The position numbers and the translations under genes were made by a program. The notes below the pieces were generated by a model that had not been told where the DNA came from, searched no databases, and was given only the letters and a program-made list of their open reading frames with translations. This document shows positions 34,969 through 43,637 of a DNA stretch of 64,000 bases, in pieces (within the stretch, counting starts at the first letter, position 1; every line of letters begins with the position of its first letter). Source of the stretch: Acidimicrobiia bacterium (GTDB lineage Bacteria > Acidobacteriota > Vicinamibacteria > Vicinamibacterales > CAVVIG01). The DNA is taken from the NCBI GenBank assembly GCA_016871175.1, contig VFZL01000012.1, positions 45,562-109,561 of the forward strand, in the 5' to 3' direction.

Positions 34969-36618
34969 ATGCGGGTGCAGTCCAGGCGGGTTGGTGTCGT
35001 CGTTGCGGCGTTCGGCGTCGCGGCCGTCACCACACAGGGCTTTGCGCAGGCGCCGTCACTGGTCGACGCGGCGAGGGTGGGCGATCGGGCCGCAGTCCGA
35101 TCGATCCTGGCAAAGCGTCCGGCCGAGGCGGCCAGGGCCGCGTCCGACGGCACCACGCCTCTCCATTACGCAGTTCAGCGCGATGACGTCGAGATGGTCG
35201 ACGTGTTGCTGAAGGCCGGTGCCGACGCGAAAGCGCCGAACCGATATGGCGCGACGCCGCTTTTCGTCGCCTGTCAAAATGGCAACGCCGCGATTATCGA
35301 ACGACTGATCAAAGCGGGCGGGGACCCCAACTCCAAGAATCCAGACGGCGAGACCGCGCTGATGACGGCCGCGCGCACTGGTCAGGTTGACGCGGTCAAG
35401 TTGCTCCTGGCCAGCGGCGCCGATGCGAAGGCCGTGGAAGGTTGGCGTGGACAGACGGCGCTCATGTGGGCGGCGGCCGAGAACCACACCAGCGTGGTGC
35501 AGACCTTGATCGAAGCCGGTGCAGACGTTAACGCACGGTCCAACGGCGGCTTCACCCCGTTGCTCTTCGCCGTGCGTGCGGGGAAGAAGGACGTGGTCAA
35601 CCTCCTCCTCGCCAAAGGCGCCAATCCCAACGATGCGATTCCGGCCGCGGGCCCGCGGCCGGGTGCGCCGGCCGCTGGACCGCCTCCAAACGCGGCCGCC
35701 ACCGGAGGCGCCATCGGGAACGCCGCTGGCGGCCGTCTCAGCCAGGCTGGCGATCCGCTCACGCAGCTGTTCCAGGTGTTCAACACCGGCAATCGGGCCA
35801 ATGGACGGACCGGGCCCGGCACGACGGCGCTGATCATGGCGACCCTGAACGGGCACTTCGAGCTCGCTGCAGAGCTGCTCGACAAAGGGGCCGACCCGAA
35901 CAACGCCGGCCCCGGATGGACCGCCCTCCATCAGGTAGCCTGGACCCGTCGTCCGCCCATCCAGCACGGCCTGCCACCTCCGGTGCAGACCGGCAAGATA
36001 GACAGCCTGACCCTGGCGAAGAAGCTCCTCGCGCACGGCGCGAACCCGAACGCGAGGATGACAAGAGAGCCAGCCGATGGCGCGCGCAACGTGTTGAATC
36101 GGATCGGATCGACGCCTTTCCTGCAAGCCGCCAAGCTGGCTGATATTCCGTACATGAAGCTGCTGCTGGAGCACAAGGCCGACCCCACCATCACCACGCT
36201 CGATGGCGCGACGCCGCTCATGGCGGCGGCCGGTGTGGGTATTTGGCACACGGGCGAGAGCGCCGGCACGAATGCCGAGGCGCTCGAGGCGGCCAAGCTC
36301 CTCGTTGCGCTCGGCGCTGACGTGAACGCTGTGGATGGAAACGGCGACACGGCGCTCCATGGCGCGGCGTACCGCGGAGCCAAGGACATCGCGCAGCTTC
36401 TCGTCGATCACGGCGCGAAGATCAACGTCGTGAACAAGATCGGCTGGACCCCCTGGATTATCGCGGACGGTGTGTTCTACCCGAACACTTTCAACCGCGA
36501 CCTCGAGACGGCGGAATTGCTTCTCAAGCTGGGTGCCGACAAGACCGTGGGTAAGCGGCGCGATGTTGATCTGCCGCCGACCGAGTCGCTCGCGGCGTCC
36601 GGACAGGCGCCGCGCTAA
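34969..36618 (+). CDS. Secreted ankyrin-repeat protein, module B
   Basis: About 549 residues from the ATG at 34969 with a signal peptide (RRVGVVVAAFGVAAVTTQGF). Repeats include DGTTPLHYAVQRDDVEMVDV, NRYGATPLFVACQNGNAAII, NPDGETALMTAARTGQVDAV and TLDGATPLMAAAGVGIWHTG. A proline/alanine-rich linker of about 40 residues (GPRPGAPAAGPPPNAAATGG) splits the array, as inserts do in the other three copies. Here the ankyrin gene is co-directional with the PSD/PSCyt-HXXSHH pair, 74 bp behind it, not divergent as in A, C and D. Confidence 0.9.
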   Translation: MRVQSRRVGVVVAAFGVAAVTTQGFAQAPSLVDAARVGDRAAVRSILAKRPAEAARAASDGTTPLHYAVQRDDVEMVDVLLKAGADAKAPNRYGATPLFVACQNGNAAIIERLIKAGGDPNSKNPDGETALMTAARTGQVDAVKLLLASGADAKAVEGWRGQTALMWAAAENHTSVVQTLIEAGADVNARSNGGFTPLLFAVRAGKKDVVNLLLAKGANPNDAIPAAGPRPGAPAAGPPPNAAATGGAIGNAAGGRLSQAGDPLTQLFQVFNTGNRANGRTGPGTTALIMATLNGHFELAAELLDKGADPNNAGPGWTALHQVAWTRRPPIQHGLPPPVQTGKIDSLTLAKKLLAHGANPNARMTREPADGARNVLNRIGSTPFLQAAKLADIPYMKLLLEHKADPTITTLDGATPLMAAAGVGIWHTGESAGTNAEALEAAKLLVALGADVNAVDGNGDTALHGAAYRGAKDIAQLLVDHGAKINVVNKIGWTPWIIADGVFYPNTFNRDLETAELLLKLGADKTVGKRRDVDLPPTESLAASGQAPR

Positions 36619-36921
36619 GGGGCGTGTACCGCGACGAGACCTGCTGAGCGCAGTGTACTCGTCGCACGGCCCGGTGTTTCGGACCGCCTCCGCGGTAGCA
36701 GCTAGCGCTTCGTCTCTCCCTTTCTCCTTGTTCCTCCCGATGTCGCTGGCCGGCGGCGCGGCGGCATCGCCGCAGCCAGGCCAATCGTCGCCTGCCAATT
36801 CCCGTGTACCATCCGGACGAGCGCTCTCCGTTCGCGTCAAGCTTGGGCGAATTGGCGGCCACGCGAGGCGACTGAGGCGGAGTCCGCAGTGGCCGCGCAG
36901 TGCCTTCGGGGACCACCACGT
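36619..36921. other. Intergenic region, no gene seen
   Basis: About 300 bp between the module B ankyrin gene and the next large gene. I see no RNA gene, terminator with T-tract or repeat. Confidence 0.35.
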
Positions 36922-39270
36922 ATGACCGTCCGCGAGATCGTCGGCGGGGTAACAGGATGGAGCGCACGCATGGCTACGTCGTGGTGGACGAAGCCGGCGC
37001 TCATGCTCAAGAGGACCAGAACCGCGATGGCATCGATGCTCATAGCGCTGATCGGCGTGCTCTTCATCAGCGTCGGCGCATGGATCCTGTTGCTTCGGTT
37101 CGAGGACTTCGCCGATCTCGTGAGCCCACACAGCCTGGCGATCGGCCAGATGACGGTAAATGGCGAGGAGAGCAGACCGCACGCGGAGTTGATGCGCGCG
37201 CGTTTCGATCATCACTTCCGCCGCCCGGCCACCACGCCTCGCGAGACCGGGTTCGTGGAGTCGGTGGCCCTCGATACGCCGCAGCTGTTTCGTGAGAAGG
37301 AGGTAGCCAGCGCGCTGGACAAGGTGACCCTCGAGGTCTCCGGCGTCGATCTGACGAGGTTCCTGCAGTTCGTCAACCTTCTGGTCAGACCCGGGCTGTG
37401 GACGATCGAAGGTGATTTTCGGACGCAGCCAGATCGCGCGCTGCTGGCGCTTCGGTTGAGCCGTGGGCCGCGACTGGTGCGCACGTGGTACCTCGAGCGT
37501 CATGACAGCGCGCCCGACAAGTCTACGCTGCTACAGCAGCTGCTTGACGATGCGATCTTCCAGCTCGTGTACGACTTCGGCAACAAGGCCGACACCAACG
37601 CCGACCCGAAGAAGTGGCGGGGTGTCGTGCCATTGCCTGAAGGCTTTCCGAGTCCCGCCGCGGTCGGCGCCTATTTCGAGCCTCGAGGTGCACTTGCACG
37701 CTACTACGCCCAGCGGGACTGGGACGATCTCGACCTCGCGATCACGCGTCTGCGAGCGCTACGCGCCGAGATGCCGACGTTTGCCGACGGCCTGCAGTTG
37801 CTCGGACTGGCGCTTGCGGAGCGGCGGAACGAGACCGAAGCGATTCATGTGTACGAACAACTGCAGCTGTTGTTCCAAGGCGATGGCAGCCAGACCCTAT
37901 CGAACACCCGGCGGCTGCTGTCAGTGGAGCTGCTGAAGGCGAGCGCCACCATCCGGCTGTACACGTGGCAGCCGACCCACGCCGCGATCGCGTCATTGCT
38001 TGCACTCTTCGATCGCCTCGGTGCTCCCTCGTCGTTGCAGGGGTCCCCGTCCGAGCAGGCCGCGTACGCAGAGCTGCGGGCGCAGGCGGCCAGTCAGTTG
38101 GCCTATGGTTATGCGCTCTATCTCTCTTATCTGCGCGACCATTCGGTCGCCGAGGTCTTTGGTACGCCGGAGGCGCCGACCGCGCTGCGCGTGTCTGACT
38201 CGGAACTGCGAGCATTGAGCCGTGAGGGATCGCCGGATGAGGCCAAGGTGATCGTCCTTCGCGTTGCGCGCGCCGCGTTTGCCGAGCATGAGACGTGGCA
38301 GGCCCATGGCCGAACGGAGCAGGCGGCGCTCGAGCAGCAGTGGCAGAGCTTTGAGCGCGATGGCAGCCGACGCCGGGCGGAGCTCGCATCGAGGCTCGCA
38401 TTCGCCGCCGGCTACGCTCATTACCGGATCGCGGAGTGGGAACCAATCCAGCCCGGCCAACAAGCCACACCGATCTTCGGTCGGTCGTTCGACGAGCGAC
38501 TCGCGCAGGCGGCCAAGGACCTGGGCGAGGCCGACGCCCGGCACCCGAACCACTATCTCGTGCTGCAGCTCCTCGGTTTGGTGCACTCAGAGCCTCGCCG
38601 AGACCAGACGTTCATGAGTATCGCCGAGGAGTACTTCGAGCGCGCGGTGCAGGCCAAACCGTCCGACTACTACGGACATGAGCTGTTGGCGGGCCTCATG
38701 TTTCGCCGAGCACTTCGCGCTGGGATCGATCTTGCCAGCCGGCCGGCACTCGAGAACGGCTTGGCTGAGGCCACCAAGGCGGTCGAGCTGCGCGAGGTGA
38801 GTGGCCCCGCCCACCTTCTGCGTGCGCAGTTTCAAGTGCTGCTCCTGGAGATTGAGCGGGAGACGAGCCGCCGCAAGGAGCTTCGCGACGCCCTGGCTCA
38901 CTCGCTCGAACAGGCCTGGCGCTTCCTGCCGTACGTGTTCAAGAAGCCGGACGTCGACCTCACGTGGCTGCGCTTGGTGTTCGACGTGCGCAGGCTCGGA
39001 GAGGATCTCCAGCCGGTCGGCGCGGTGGAGGATCGCTCCAGCGGCAGGTCAGCCACGCAGCGGTTTGCGGTCCGGAAGACAAGTTTGCTCGCGGACGCTG
39101 AGGACCCGTTGGCCGCGTGCACCGAGTTGGAGCGGCGCTGGGTGAACAACCAGCGATTGGATCATGTCAAGACGCTGAAGCGTCAGGCCGAACATCTCAA
39201 GACGGCGCTGGCCGACGCCACCGAGGACGATTGGCGTGAGATCCCGATCGCATTCGGGTCGATCCAGTGA
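36922..39270 (+). CDS. Large membrane-anchored helical-repeat protein of unknown function
   Basis: About 782 residues from ATG 36922. One membrane segment lies near residue 40 (MLIALIGVLFISVGAWILLL), so the bulk should face the periplasm. An N-terminal region of about 200 residues contains the pattern LRLSRGPRLVRTWYLER. From about residue 240 the sequence is alanine- and leucine-rich helix pairs resembling TPR units, e.g. FADGLQLLGLALAERRNETE and RHPNHYLVLQLLGLVHSEPR. No catalytic motif stands out. It follows module B but has no counterpart in the other three modules, so it is probably not part of the module. The start is uncertain: an upstream in-frame codon (36889) and later ATGs exist. Confidence 0.65.
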   Translation: MTVREIVGGVTGWSARMATSWWTKPALMLKRTRTAMASMLIALIGVLFISVGAWILLLRFEDFADLVSPHSLAIGQMTVNGEESRPHAELMRARFDHHFRRPATTPRETGFVESVALDTPQLFREKEVASALDKVTLEVSGVDLTRFLQFVNLLVRPGLWTIEGDFRTQPDRALLALRLSRGPRLVRTWYLERHDSAPDKSTLLQQLLDDAIFQLVYDFGNKADTNADPKKWRGVVPLPEGFPSPAAVGAYFEPRGALARYYAQRDWDDLDLAITRLRALRAEMPTFADGLQLLGLALAERRNETEAIHVYEQLQLLFQGDGSQTLSNTRRLLSVELLKASATIRLYTWQPTHAAIASLLALFDRLGAPSSLQGSPSEQAAYAELRAQAASQLAYGYALYLSYLRDHSVAEVFGTPEAPTALRVSDSELRALSREGSPDEAKVIVLRVARAAFAEHETWQAHGRTEQAALEQQWQSFERDGSRRRAELASRLAFAAGYAHYRIAEWEPIQPGQQATPIFGRSFDERLAQAAKDLGEADARHPNHYLVLQLLGLVHSEPRRDQTFMSIAEEYFERAVQAKPSDYYGHELLAGLMFRRALRAGIDLASRPALENGLAEATKAVELREVSGPAHLLRAQFQVLLLEIERETSRRKELRDALAHSLEQAWRFLPYVFKKPDVDLTWLRLVFDVRRLGEDLQPVGAVEDRSSGRSATQRFAVRKTSLLADAEDPLAACTELERRWVNNQRLDHVKTLKRQAEHLKTALADATEDDWREIPIAFGSIQ

Positions 39271-39273
39271 CGT

Positions 39274-39783
39274 CTAGTGGGACGCCGGAGTAATCGCGAT
39301 GGCGCGCAGCGTGGACACATCGGCCGGCAGGTCGGTCTCGCCCGCCGGTACGCCGTTCCTGTCCAGCAGGAACGTCACGATGTCGACGTAGGCGCTGAGG
39401 GGGAGACTGGTCGGCGACTCCTTCGGCATCGTGCTGGCGATCGCATACACCATGTCCCCCAGCGTCTGGTCCTTCCAACGGGCCTCGAACGTGGAGTTGA
39501 ACGCGTGCGGGCCCGCCAGGGGCACGGCCCGTCCGACGCCGTCGTCCATGAAGCCGCCGCTCAGGTCGTCCTTGTGGCAGTACCCGCACGACAGTTTGTA
39601 AGCGGCCTCCCCGCGCGCTGATTGCGCCCTCGAATAGACGCGGTCCCAGACGGTTCGCCCTTGCGCGCGCGCCGTCGCCGCGCTGGGCAGCGGCACTGAA
39701 GTGCCGCCAATTGCCATCGTCAGCCCGAGTGCGATGCCTGGAGCGCCGAAGGACCACAGGCGGCAGTTCGAAGGGGATGTCAT
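39274..39783 (-). CDS. Secreted monoheme cytochrome c
   Basis: The 169-residue product has a hydrophobic signal (GAPGIALGLTMAIGGTSV) and a single heme motif CGYCH, in RGEAAYKLSCGYCHKDDLSG. The preceding TVWDRVYSRAQ is the usual start of the class I cytochromes that accompany PQQ dehydrogenases. The C-terminal half (LGDMVYAIASTMPKESPTSL) contains the candidate axial methionine, with PLSAYVDIVTFLLDRNG after it. It likely accepts electrons in the periplasm. It is divergent from the PQQ-cupredoxin gene with about 200 bp between, so partnership with that enzyme is plausible. Confidence 0.88.
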   Translation of the reverse strand: MTSPSNCRLWSFGAPGIALGLTMAIGGTSVPLPSAATARAQGRTVWDRVYSRAQSARGEAAYKLSCGYCHKDDLSGGFMDDGVGRAVPLAGPHAFNSTFEARWKDQTLGDMVYAIASTMPKESPTSLPLSAYVDIVTFLLDRNGVPAGETDLPADVSTLRAIAITPASH

Positions 39784-39984
39784 CCCAGCTATTCTCCACC
39801 GAGGCGGTCGTTTTGTGACGGCTGCGAGGCAACGATCATCCCTCGGTCAACGACGACCGGGCCCCGGCCGCGACGCTCCACCGTTGTGATGAGCGGCTGT
39901 CCCCGCTATATTCGCGTTCAGGTCTGCGGTCAAGGCAGAAAGTCGAAAGCCGAGCCGAGCGTCGAGAGCGGTAGAAGGAGAACA

Positions 39985-42087
39985 ATGAACTGGACGGGTG
40001 GTCGATGGACGGCGGCGTGGATGGTCTCGAGTGCCCTCAGCCTCTCGATGGTGGTGATGGCCCAGACACAGGAGGAAGGCAAGCGGCCTCCGGGGAAGGA
40101 CTGGACCTACTTCGGCGGCGATTGGACCAACCAGCGGCACTCGACGCTGACGCAGATCACGCCCGCGAACGTGAAGACGCTGGCCGGCGCCTGGACAATG
40201 CGGTTCGATCAGAACGCGTCGACGCGCGCGACGCCGATGGTGAAGAACGGCGTGATGTTCGTATCGGCCGGCTCGCGGCTGTACGCGCTCGACGCCAAGA
40301 CCGGCGAACGCAAGTGGGTGTGGCGACCGGATGAGGCAGCGCCGGAGCGGCTCGAAGCTGCCAGTATCGGCGATCTCCTCAACTCCGGCTTCGGCATCCC
40401 GAATCCCCCCGGCGTGTCGCTGGGCGACGGCAAGGTCTTCGTCGGCCTCATGGACGGCCACGTCGCCGCGCTCGACCAAGCGACGGGGAAGATGCTGTGG
40501 TCGACGCAGATCGGCTTCACGCCGCCGAAGACCGGTCAAGCGGTTTCCGGTACACCGGCGTACGCGCGCGGCGTGCTCTTCGCGGCGCTCGCAAACGGGG
40601 ACTGGGCGTTCCGGGGCAAGGTCGTTGCGCTCGATGCGAACACCGGCAAGCTGCTGTGGGAGTTCTGGACGATCCCAGGTCCTGGCGAGCCGGGATCCGA
40701 CACGTGGCCCGCGCAACGCGATCCGAAGTACAAGGACATCTGGAAGCAAGGCGGCGCCGGCATCTGGCATCCGCCCACGTTCGACGCGGATCTCGGTCTC
40801 GTCTACGTGAACACCGGCAACGCCGTGCCGATGTTTGGCGGCATGGCGCGGAAGGGCGATAACCTCTACACCGCGTCGATTCTCGCGCTCGACATGAAGA
40901 CCGGCAAGCTGCGGTGGCATTACCAAGTGGTTCACCACGACCTGTGGGATGCGGACATCGCCATCCCGCACATCTTGTACGACACGCAGATCAACGGGAA
41001 GCCACGCAAGGGGCTGGCCGCGATGCGCGCGGACGGATTCCTGTTCCTGCTTGATCGTGAGACGGGCAAGCCGCTCCTGCCGATCGAAGAGAAGCGCGTG
41101 ACGCAGAACGCCGACTTCCACACGGCGCCGACGCAGCCGTTCCCCTCGAACGCCGATTCGCTGCAGCCGCCCTGCAGCTTCTGGCAGGACAAAGTCAAAG
41201 AGCCGTTCGTTCTCGACTGCGGTGGGTTCACGCCGCCGTATCTCGATCAGCACAACGTCGTGTCGCCGTGGACGCCGATCGCCGGCACGAATCGCGTGAC
41301 GCCGATGTCCTACAGTCCACAGACCGGCTACTTCTATGCGCAAGGCGTCGCCGCGCTCGGTCGCGCGCGCCAAATCACCACGGACCCCTGGTTCCGCGGC
41401 AACGCCGCGATGCTCAACGATCTGCTGCCGCCGCCCATCGGCATCCTGGCGGCCATCGATAGCCGCACGAACAAGATCGCCTGGAAGACGGACATGCCCG
41501 CGAACCTCGGTACGAGCGGGCCGCTGACCACCGCGGGCGGACTGATGTTCCGCGGCGACGCGAGCGGAGCCGTCGAGGCCTACGACGCGAAAACCGGCGA
41601 CAAGCTGTGGACGTTCCACACTGGACAGCGTGGCGCACGCGGACCAGCCATGAGCTACGAAGTAGACGGCGAGCAGTGCATCGCGGTGGCGATGGGCACC
41701 TCGCTGTGGTCCTTCAAGCTTGGAGGCACGCTACCGCCGAGGCCCGAGCCGCCCGCGGTCACGAATCGAGGGCCACAGGCCGAGCCCGCCGCGATGATCG
41801 AAACGGCGACATTGGTGCAGTCTGCGGATCGGGGCGTCGGTCGGCGGTTTGCACTCGACGAGCATGCGTTCAACCCCGTGCGCGCGCGGATCAAAGCGGG
41901 CGACTACATCACATTCATGAACAATGGAACGATCACGCACACGATCACCGGTCTGGACGGATCGTGGACCGCCGGGTCGCTCAAGACCGCAGAGTCGAAT
42001 CAGGTGAAGTTCGACAAGGCGGGCACCTACCGCTATGCCTGTAAAGAACACCCCTGGGCGGTGGGCGAGTTGACGGTGACGCCCTGA
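39985..42087 (+). CDS. PQQ-dependent dehydrogenase fused to a C-terminal cupredoxin domain
   Basis: About 700 residues from ATG 39985, behind GAAGGAG, with a signal peptide (WMVSSALSLSMVVMAQ). An eight-bladed quinoprotein propeller follows, with KDWTYFGGDWTNQRHSTLTQ, GHVAALDQATGKMLWSTQIG, YQVVHHDLWDADIAIPHILY and SGAVEAYDAKTGDKLWTFHT. The last 95 residues are a type I copper domain: ITFMNNGTITHTITG supplies the first His, and YRYACKEHPWAVGELTV gives the Cys and second His. Most relatives use a cytochrome c domain or partner at this end; a copper domain suggests direct electron transfer to copper. No CxxCH is present in the protein. Confidence 0.87.
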   Translation: MNWTGGRWTAAWMVSSALSLSMVVMAQTQEEGKRPPGKDWTYFGGDWTNQRHSTLTQITPANVKTLAGAWTMRFDQNASTRATPMVKNGVMFVSAGSRLYALDAKTGERKWVWRPDEAAPERLEAASIGDLLNSGFGIPNPPGVSLGDGKVFVGLMDGHVAALDQATGKMLWSTQIGFTPPKTGQAVSGTPAYARGVLFAALANGDWAFRGKVVALDANTGKLLWEFWTIPGPGEPGSDTWPAQRDPKYKDIWKQGGAGIWHPPTFDADLGLVYVNTGNAVPMFGGMARKGDNLYTASILALDMKTGKLRWHYQVVHHDLWDADIAIPHILYDTQINGKPRKGLAAMRADGFLFLLDRETGKPLLPIEEKRVTQNADFHTAPTQPFPSNADSLQPPCSFWQDKVKEPFVLDCGGFTPPYLDQHNVVSPWTPIAGTNRVTPMSYSPQTGYFYAQGVAALGRARQITTDPWFRGNAAMLNDLLPPPIGILAAIDSRTNKIAWKTDMPANLGTSGPLTTAGGLMFRGDASGAVEAYDAKTGDKLWTFHTGQRGARGPAMSYEVDGEQCIAVAMGTSLWSFKLGGTLPPRPEPPAVTNRGPQAEPAAMIETATLVQSADRGVGRRFALDEHAFNPVRARIKAGDYITFMNNGTITHTITGLDGSWTAGSLKTAESNQVKFDKAGTYRYACKEHPWAVGELTVTP

Positions 42088-42188
42088 TCGGTGTGGGCGC
42101 GCTTGACACGAACGAAAATGACCCAAAAACGTCCACTGGCCTGGGTCGCGCTCCTTGCGGTCTGCGACATCCCGCCACAATTCCGGTA

Positions 42189-42266
42189 CTCCCGGCGGGG
42201 GGCGGGAGCGCTACGCTAAACAGGATCCTGGGTCCGTGGGTTCACTGGTTCAAGGGTTCACTGGTT
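42189..42266. repeat. Hairpin and 13-bp direct repeat ahead of cytochrome/copper-protein gene
   Basis: CTCCCG (42189-42194) and CGGGAG (42203-42208) form a small GC hairpin. Downstream, GGGTTCACTGGTT occurs twice, at 42238-42250 and 42254-42266, separated by CAA. The repeats lie 26-54 bp before the next start codon. They could be an operator or a trivial tandem duplication. Confidence 0.5.
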
Positions 42267-42291
42267 AGGCGAACTTTGACGGGAGACGCAC

Positions 42292-43602
42292 ATGACGGCT
42301 CTGGTACGACTTTCGGTCTTCGTCGCGGCGGTCGCGGCATTCGCCTGGGGAGGGCTGCTCCCAGCGGCGGCTGAGGCCGCTGAGCGGGTGACCTACTACG
42401 AGCATGTGGCGCCGATTCTGCAGGAGCACTGCGTATCATGCCATCAGCCGGCGGGCCAGAACATTGGCAGCCTCGTCGCGCCGATGTCCCTCCAGACCTA
42501 CGAAGAAGCGCGGCCGTGGGCACGCTCCATCGCGCGCAAGGTCAAGGCGAAAGAGATGCCGCCGTGGTTTGCCGATGCGCCGAAGGGCGTCTTCACCAAC
42601 GAGCGCGGACTCTCCAACAAGGAGATCAGTGCCATCCTGACATGGGTCGATTCCGGCGCCCCCGCCGGGGACAAGGCGGTCGCGCCGCCACGTCCAGTTG
42701 TCTCCGCGAACGCCGAGAGCGGCGGGTACTCCCTGGGCAAGCCCGACCTCATCGTCAAGATGCCGCGGTACTTCGTGAACGACGACGCACAGGACGTGCA
42801 GGGGACGTTCCACGTCAAGCTCACCGACGATCTCCTGCCGCGTGATGTGACGGTGCGGGCGTGGGAGTTCCGCGCGGGCACCTACCTCGCCAGACAGGAT
42901 ACGGTGCATCACATGTGCGGCGGGGTGCTGGACCCGGGCGATGTCCCGAGCGATGAGCTCGAAGGCAAGGGGGCGGGGAATCTCGCGTTGGGGTGCATCG
43001 CTGGTGGCGCGGAACCACAGCAGTTGCCGGACGGCTTTGGTCGGGACTTGAAGAAGGGCTCGACAATCATCTTCAACATGCACTACTACAAGCAGGCTGG
43101 TGCGGGGACCGGCTATTGGAACGAGGCTGAGATCGGGTTCTACCTCGTCAAGGAGCCAGTCCGGTACAAAGTCCGCACGAAGGCGATCGGGACTTTCGGG
43201 TTCGACATTCCGCCGCAGAAGATCAATCACCGCGTAGGAGCGGCCGAGACCCTGGAAAAGGACACGTACGTGCTGGCGTACTGGCCGCACGCGCATCTGC
43301 GCGCCACGGCCGCGCGCTATGTGGCGACGTATCCCGATGGCCGCAAGGAAGTGCTCCTGAACGTGCCGCGGTACGACCAGTCGTGGCAGGTCACTTACAA
43401 GCTGCGCGAGCCGAAGCTCTTGCCGAAGGGCACACGCATCGACGTCGACATGATGTTCGACAACTCCGCGGATCGTGGTGCCAAGCGCCAGTTCAATCCC
43501 AACCTCCCGATTCAATTCGGCGCGCGTACGCAGGATGAGATGATGCTCGGCTTCCTCAGCTACGCCGAGGTCGAACAGAAGGCGACGACGCAGCAGCAGT
43601 AG
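42292..43602 (+). CDS. Cytochrome c fused to PHM-like copper monooxygenase domain
   Basis: The 436-residue product has a signal peptide (LSVFVAAVAAFAWGGLLPAA). The N-terminal cytochrome module has heme motif CVSCH in YYEHVAPILQEHCVSCHQPA, with candidate axial Met in KVKAKEMPPWFADAP. The rest resembles bacterial ascorbate-dependent, PHM-type copper monooxygenase-like proteins: VRAWEFRAGTYLARQDTVHH (family pattern EFRPGN..VHH), GSTIIFNMHYYK, LAYWPHAHLRATAARYV, VPRYDQSWQVTYKLREPK, then FDNSADR and DEMMLGFLSY. The HxH and HMHY-type positions supply likely copper ligands; NMHYY replaces the more usual QMHY. It probably oxidises a small molecule in the periplasm; substrate unknown. Start behind GGGAGACGC. 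Confidence 0.82.
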   Translation: MTALVRLSVFVAAVAAFAWGGLLPAAAEAAERVTYYEHVAPILQEHCVSCHQPAGQNIGSLVAPMSLQTYEEARPWARSIARKVKAKEMPPWFADAPKGVFTNERGLSNKEISAILTWVDSGAPAGDKAVAPPRPVVSANAESGGYSLGKPDLIVKMPRYFVNDDAQDVQGTFHVKLTDDLLPRDVTVRAWEFRAGTYLARQDTVHHMCGGVLDPGDVPSDELEGKGAGNLALGCIAGGAEPQQLPDGFGRDLKKGSTIIFNMHYYKQAGAGTGYWNEAEIGFYLVKEPVRYKVRTKAIGTFGFDIPPQKINHRVGAAETLEKDTYVLAYWPHAHLRATAARYVATYPDGRKEVLLNVPRYDQSWQVTYKLREPKLLPKGTRIDVDMMFDNSADRGAKRQFNPNLPIQFGARTQDEMMLGFLSYAEVEQKATTQQQ

Positions 43603-43637
43603 GCTGCCATCATGGCGGGAAGACGAGGAGCACGCGC

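Noticed and set aside
35056..37503. 815-codon open frame on the minus strand, and similar long frames at 18332-20371, 39847-41619 and 28141-30105
   Set aside because: They lie antisense to well-supported genes, have Arg/Ala/Gly-rich composition typical of reversed GC-rich codons, and show no motifs.
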